Shown here: positions 59,930 to 64,000 of the stretch, piece by piece
Layout of the letters: each line of letters starts with the position of its first letter
Numbering within the stretch: the stretch's first letter is position 1
Assembly (NCBI RefSeq): GCF_019334725.1
Contig: NZ_CP079818.1
Location: 186,001 to 250,000 of the forward strand
Length of the DNA: 64,000 bases
Source of the DNA: Neisseria perflava
Lineage (GTDB): Bacteria > Pseudomonadota > Gammaproteobacteria > Burkholderiales > Neisseriaceae
Reading direction: 5' to 3'
The notes under the pieces: model-generated
What the model was told of the DNA's origin: nothing
What the model saw: the letters and a program-made list of their open reading frames with translations, nothing else
Database searches by the model: none
Program-made: the position numbers and the translations under genes

Positions 59930-60605
59930 TACGTCCACCTGCCTTTCTTTGTTTCTTCTCATGCTCAGGTTTAGAAGATTTAATATTACCTTCTGTATAA
60001 ACCCAAACTTTCAGACCCAGCACACCATAAGTGGTGTGTGCTTCGCTAGTTGCATAATCTACGTTCGCACGCAAAGTATGCAAAGGCACACGACCTTCAC
60101 GGTACCATTCGCTACGAGCGATATCTGCACCATTCAAACGGCCTGAAGTCATGATCTTGATGCCTTTAGCACCAGAACGCATTGCATTTTGCATTGCACG
60201 TTTCATAGCGCGACGGAATTGAACACGTTTTTCAAGCTGCTGGGCAATACCATCAGCAATGATTTGTGCATCCAATTCAGGACGACGAATCTCTTCAATA
60301 TTTACATGAACAGGCACACCCATCAAAGCTTGCAAGTCACGCTTCAAGATTTCAATATCCTCACCTTTTTTACCAATAACCACACCTGGACGAGCAGAGT
60401 GAATGGTAATACGTGCAGATTTAGCAGGACGCTCGATCACTACGCGACCAACTGAAGCATTAGCCAGTTTTTTACGCAAGTAGTTACGAACATCAATATC
60501 TTGTTTCAAAACAGTAGAAAAGTCGGTGCTTTTAGCAAACCATTTTGAAGCCCAGTCTTTAGTTACCGCCAGGCGAAAGCCTGTAGGGTTAATCTTTTGT
60601 CCCAT
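59913..60605 (-). CDS. rpsC: 30S ribosomal protein S3
   Basis: A 230-residue KH-domain protein: MGQKINPTGFRLAVTKDWAS, RPGVVIGKKGEDIEILKRDL (KH), and the C-terminal GRLNGADIARSEWYREGRVP. A basic tail rich in Lys/Arg follows. Confidence 0.97.
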   Translation of the reverse strand: MGQKINPTGFRLAVTKDWASKWFAKSTDFSTVLKQDIDVRNYLRKKLANASVGRVVIERPAKSARITIHSARPGVVIGKKGEDIEILKRDLQALMGVPVHVNIEEIRRPELDAQIIADGIAQQLEKRVQFRRAMKRAMQNAMRSGAKGIKIMTSGRLNGADIARSEWYREGRVPLHTLRANVDYATSEAHTTYGVLGLKVWVYTEGNIKSSKPEHEKKQRKAGGRNAAAN

Positions 60606-60614
60606 AGCTTTTCC

Positions 60615-60944
60615 TTAGTTGCCCACTGTCACATTAATATGACAAGTTTGTTTCTCGATGCGGTTACCGCGACCTTTGGCACGAGCTTGGAAACGTTTCA
60701 AGCTTGGGCCTTTGTCAACAAAGATAGTTACCACTTTCAGTTCGTCAATGTCAGCACCATTGTTGTGCTCGGCATTGGCGATTGCTGATTCCAATACTTT
60801 TTTAATCAGCTCAGCACCTTTTTTAGGGCTGAATGCCAAGATATTCAAAGCTTGGGCAACGTCTTTACCACGAATCAAATCAGCCACCAAACGAGCTTTT
60901 TGAGCTGAAATACGGGCGTTTTTATGTTGTGCACTTACTCTCAT
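60615..60944 (-). CDS. rplV: 50S ribosomal protein L22
   Basis: A 109-residue exit-tunnel protein: NARISAQKARLVADLIRGKD and the extended loop FVDKGPSLKRFQARAKGRGN. No insertion in the loop where macrolide-resistance changes occur. Confidence 0.97.
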   Translation of the reverse strand: MRVSAQHKNARISAQKARLVADLIRGKDVAQALNILAFSPKKGAELIKKVLESAIANAEHNNGADIDELKVVTIFVDKGPSLKRFQARAKGRGNRIEKQTCHINVTVGN

Positions 60945-60952
60945 GATTCACC

Positions 60953-61231
60953 TTATTTCTTTTTAGCCTTTTTATCAGCCAAGTGGCCTTTAAAGGTACG
61001 GGTCAATGAGAACTCACCTAATTTATGACCAACCATATTGTCGCTGATGAACACAGGCACGTGAGTGCGACCGTTATGAACAGCGATAGTCAGACCGATA
61101 AAATCAGGCAAAATGGTAGAACGACGTGACCAAGTTTTAATTGGGCGTTTGTCGTTGCTTGCACGAGCAGCATCTACTTTTTTCAGCAAATGCAGGTCTA
61201 CATATGGGCCTTTTTTTAATGAACGAGCCAT
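60953..61231 (-). CDS. rpsS: 30S ribosomal protein S19
   Basis: A 92-residue protein: [59 protein letters not shown]. Normal. Confidence 0.97.
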
Positions 61232-61236
61232 ACTAA

Positions 61237-62070
61237 TTAACCTTTATTTGAGTAACGACGACGAACAATCATGTTATCCGTGCGTTTGTTATTACGAGTA
61301 CGGTAGCCCTTAGCAGGAGTACCCCATGGGCTAACCGGTTCGCGAGCCTCACCAGTACGGCCTTCACCACCACCATGTGGGTGATCAACAGGGTTCATTA
61401 CAACACCACGAACGGTCGGACGAATACCACGCCAGCGGTTAGCACCAGCTTTACCGATTTTTTTCAGGCTTTGTTCTTCGTTACCAACTTCACCGATAGT
61501 TGCACGGCAATTTACGCTAATTTTGCGTACTTCACCAGAACGCAAACGAACTTGTGCGTAAGCACCTTCTTTTGCAAGCAATACCGCAGAAGCACCAGCA
61601 GAACGCGCAATTTGCGCACCTTTACCTGGTTTCATTTCGATACAGTGAATAGTTGTACCAACAGGAATATTGCGGATCGGCAGAGTGTTACCCACTTTGA
61701 TAGCAGCCTCAGCACCGGAAACCAATACTGCACCTGCTTGAATACCACGAGGAGCAATGATGTAGCGACGCTCACCATCTGCATAGCACAACAGTGCGAT
61801 AAATGCAGTACGGTTAGGGTCATATTCGATACGCTCTACTTTCGCAGGGATACCGTCTTTGTTACGTTTGAAATCTACAACGCGGTAATGATGTTTATGG
61901 CCACCACCTTTATGACGGGTAGTGATATGACCATTGTTGTTACGACCGGCAGTAGAATTTTTCTTTTCCAGCAGAGGTGCATAAGGTGCACCTTTGTGCA
62001 AACCTTCTGTTACCACGCGAACCATGCCGCGACGGCCTGCAGAGGTCGGCTTCATTTTAACGATTGCCAT
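61237..62070 (-). CDS. rplB: 50S ribosomal protein L2
   Basis: A 277-residue peptidyl-transferase-centre protein: [40 protein letters not shown], and [20 protein letters not shown] with the essential His. Standard. Confidence 0.98.
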
Positions 62071-62075
62071 TTTGT

Positions 62076-62390
62076 TTATTCCTTATCTGCAGCTGCAGCA
62101 GCGGCTTCCAAATCCAACTCTTGACCGGCAGCCAGGCTTACATAAGCCTTTTTAACATCGCTGCGACGACCTAAAGTACGACCAAAACGTTTAACTTTAC
62201 CTTTAATGGTAACAGTAGTAACGTCTGCAACTTGAACGCCGAACAGCAGCTCAACAGCCGCTTTAATTTCAGGTTTGGTTGCATTTGCCAAAACTTTAAA
62301 CGTCATTTGGTTACGTTTTTCAGCCAATACGTTGCTTTTTTCAGAAACGATAGGTGCCAAGATTACTTGAGTCAAACGTTGTTGATTCAT
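62076..62390 (-). CDS. rplW: 50S ribosomal protein L23
   Basis: A 104-residue exit-site protein that docks trigger factor and SRP: RLTQVILAPIVSEKSNVLAE. The ATG at 62390 lies 8 bases after GAGGAG and overlaps the rplD stop; the ATG two codons upstream is too close to that site. It has an Ala/Glu-rich tail (LDLEAAAAAADKE). Confidence 0.95.
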   Translation of the reverse strand: MNQQRLTQVILAPIVSEKSNVLAEKRNQMTFKVLANATKPEIKAAVELLFGVQVADVTTVTIKGKVKRFGRTLGRRSDVKKAYVSLAAGQELDLEAAAAAADKE

Positions 62391-63007
62391 ACCCATTGCT
62401 CCTCTAATTGTGCAACTGCATCTTTAGTGATAACGACTTTTTTGTAACGCAGCAAGCTGTAAGGATCAACTTGTTGAGCTTCCAAAACCAATACGTTAGG
62501 CAAGTTGCGTGAAGCCAAGTAAACATTCTCGTCGAGCTGTTTAGTTACAAACAGAACTTGCTCCAAACCCAAGTTTTTCACTTGTTCGGCAAAAACTTTG
62601 GTTTTAGGAGTTTCAGCAGTCAATGCTTCGATTGCAAACAAACGTTCATCACGAGCCAGTTGGGATAAAATAGTCGCCATACCGGCACGATACATTTTAC
62701 GGTTCACTTTTTGAGTGAAGTTTTCGTCAGGTTTGTTTGGGAATGCACGACCACCTTTACGCCACAGCGGAGAAGAAGTCATACCGGAACGAGCACGACC
62801 GGTACCTTTTTGGCGCCATGGCTTTTTAGTAGAGTGGTTTACTTCGGCACGAGTTTTTTGAGCACGATTACCAGAACGGGCATTTGCCAAGTAAGCAGTA
62901 ACCAGTTGGTGAACCAAAGCTTCATTGTATTCACGAGCAAACAAAGCATCAGAAACAGCCAAGCTGCCAGATACTTGTCCTTTAGCGTCAATTACTTTCA
63001 ATTCCAT
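62387..63007 (-). CDS. rplD: 50S ribosomal protein L4
   Basis: A 206-residue protein with the extended tunnel loop KKPWRQKGTGRARSGMTSSP, unaltered at sites linked to macrolide resistance. In E. coli it represses the S10 operon. Overlaps rplC by one base and rplW by four. Confidence 0.97.
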   Translation of the reverse strand: MELKVIDAKGQVSGSLAVSDALFAREYNEALVHQLVTAYLANARSGNRAQKTRAEVNHSTKKPWRQKGTGRARSGMTSSPLWRKGGRAFPNKPDENFTQKVNRKMYRAGMATILSQLARDERLFAIEALTAETPKTKVFAEQVKNLGLEQVLFVTKQLDENVYLASRNLPNVLVLEAQQVDPYSLLRYKKVVITKDAVAQLEEQWV

Positions 63008-63651
63008 TACGCACCTACTTTCACGCTAGGACGAACCACGACGTCGCTGTTAACCGAACCCGGAACAGCACCTTTAACCAACAAGAGTTGGCGTTCAACA
63101 TCAACACGTACAACTTCCAATTTTTGAACAGTTGCTTTAGTGTTACCGTATTGACCTGCCATACGTTTACCAGGGAACACGCGACCAGGGTCTTGTGCCA
63201 TACCGATAGAACCAGGAACACGGTGAGAACGGGAGTTACCGTGGGAAGTACGTTGAGCACCGAAGTTATGACGTTTGATCGTACCAGAGAAACCTTTACC
63301 TTTAGAGGTACCGGTTACATCTACCAATTGACCAACTTCAAACATAGAAACGGTAATTTCATCACCGGCTTTCAATTCAGCCAGTTTTTCTTCAGTCAAA
63401 GCAAACTCAACCAAACCGCGACCAGCTTCAACACCTGCTTTAGCAAAGTGACCGGCTTCAGTTTTGTTGACACGATTAGCTTTTTTCTGACCAAAGGTAA
63501 CTTGTACAGCAGTGTAGCCGTCAGTATCTTTGGATTTCACTTGTGTAACGCGGTTGGCAGACATATCCAAAACGGTTACCGGAACAGAAACACCCTGTTC
63601 ATCGAACACGCGAGTCATACCAACTTTGCGTCCAACCAGACCTAAAGTCAT
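63007..63651 (-). CDS. rplC: 50S ribosomal protein L3
   Basis: A 214-residue assembly protein: MTLGLVGRKVGMTRVFDEQG, SKGKGFSGTIKRHNFGAQRT with the methylatable Gln region (GSIGMAQDPGRVFPGKRMAG). AAAAGGAAAATAATC precedes the ATG. It opens its own transcript, separated from rpsJ by a terminator. Confidence 0.97.
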   Translation of the reverse strand: MTLGLVGRKVGMTRVFDEQGVSVPVTVLDMSANRVTQVKSKDTDGYTAVQVTFGQKKANRVNKTEAGHFAKAGVEAGRGLVEFALTEEKLAELKAGDEITVSMFEVGQLVDVTGTSKGKGFSGTIKRHNFGAQRTSHGNSRSHRVPGSIGMAQDPGRVFPGKRMAGQYGNTKATVQKLEVVRVDVERQLLLVKGAVPGSVNSDVVVRPSVKVGA

Positions 63652-63740
63652 GATTATTTTCCTTTTAAGTAAAGGGGCGGGCTACGATTGGCCTGCCTTT
63701 CAGACAAAGTTAAACTTGATACGGATGTACCAAGTCCGCC

Positions 63741-63770
63741 ATTATAATTGACAAATCAAAGAAATATCAA
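63741..63770 (-). promoter_or_regulatory. rplCp: Promoter for the rplC transcript
   Basis: On the minus strand TTGATA (63770-63765), an 18-base spacer, then a perfect TATAAT (63746-63741). Transcription would begin near 63734, giving a leader of about 80 bases before rplC. Confidence 0.7.
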
Positions 63771-63864
63771 CAAAAATTTCAATTTTACTTCTTAAACCCA
63801 TCATTTTTTTCGGATGAAGTGTTGCCAAATATCTGAAAATTTTCAGACGGCCTAAGAATTCTAT

Positions 63865-63897
63865 AAAAAACCGAACAGCCAAGCTGTTCGGTTTTTT
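63865..63897. terminator. Terminator between rpsJ and rplC
   Basis: AAAAAACCGAACAGC (63865-63879) and its perfect complement (63883-63897) around CAA: a GC-rich stem with A/T tails that can work in both directions. An uptake sequence lies next to it at 63842-63851. It shows that rpsJ and rplC are on separate or attenuated transcripts. Confidence 0.9.
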
Positions 63898-63902
63898 AGT
63901 TC

Positions 63903-64000
63903 TTATTGAACTTTAATTTCTACATCCACACCTGCTGGAAGATCCAGTTTCATCAGTGCATCAGTAGTTTTGTCAGTCCAATCCACGATGTCCATCAGAC
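63903..64000 (-). CDS. rpsJ: 30S ribosomal protein S10, C-terminal end (partial)
   Basis: The last 32 codons are in the window: [20 protein letters not shown] then [11 protein letters not shown] and stop, the conserved S10 C-terminus. The gene runs off the right edge. Confidence 0.95.

Overview
The window comes from a Neisseria chromosome, most likely a commensal species. The 10-base DNA uptake sequence GCCGTCTGAA is scattered throughout, often as inverted pairs forming terminators. It is nearly always preceded by AG, the AG dialect of species such as N. subflava and N. flavescens, rather than the AT dialect of meningococcus and gonococcus. The ribosomal, lysS and Cas9 proteins are also clearly neisserial.

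Layout. (1) 81-9586, minus strand: a 3,090-residue CdiA/TpsA-type two-partner exoprotein ending in a papain-fold toxin, with a small Imm35-like immunity gene overlapping its stop. (2) 9.7-11.0 kb: a relaxase gene remnant and an IS1106-like IS5-family element with a frameshifted transposase. (3) 11.2-31.7 kb, minus strand: a conjugation module with a resolvase, a Fic protein, MobA/MobC, ArdC antirestriction protein, TraC-type primase, VirD4, SSB and a complete VirB1-VirB11 secretion system. It includes a 39-residue VirB7 that starts with GTG. Nine U-tract hairpins punctuate it. Its right edge is a 48-bp 3' fragment of tRNA-Lys(UUU), the footprint of an integrative element. No intact tRNA-Lys or integrase lies to the left, so the element probably continues past base 1 and may carry the CdiA/immunity pair as cargo. 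(4) 32.3-37.1 kb, plus strand: aldA, lysS and an alanine/glycine:cation symporter.

(5) 37.1-50.2 kb: a type II-C CRISPR-Cas locus with tracrRNA, cas9, cas1, cas2 and an array. The Cas9 has an N. meningitidis Nme1-like body and a C-terminal PAM-interacting domain of the Nme2 type (known PAM N4CC). The array is split in two. A filamentous Nf/MDA-like prophage (IS110-family PivNM recombinase, Zot, DUF2523 protein, TspB, coat proteins, ssDNA-binding protein, Rep) sits inside one repeat, leaving half a repeat on each side. One spacer matches a gene of this same prophage at 22 of 30 positions.

(6) 50.2-64.0 kb, minus strand: the S10-spc-alpha ribosomal superoperon from the end of rpsJ to rplQ, including secY, infA, rpmJ and rpoA.

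The most striking observation is the use of a CRISPR repeat as the integration site of a prophage whose relatives the array targets. When joined, the phage ends themselves resemble the repeat. Other points of note are the Fic protein lacking its catalytic histidine, the hairpin-punctuated conjugation operon, and the structured non-coding DNA beside the IS110 recombinase, which could hold a bridge RNA.
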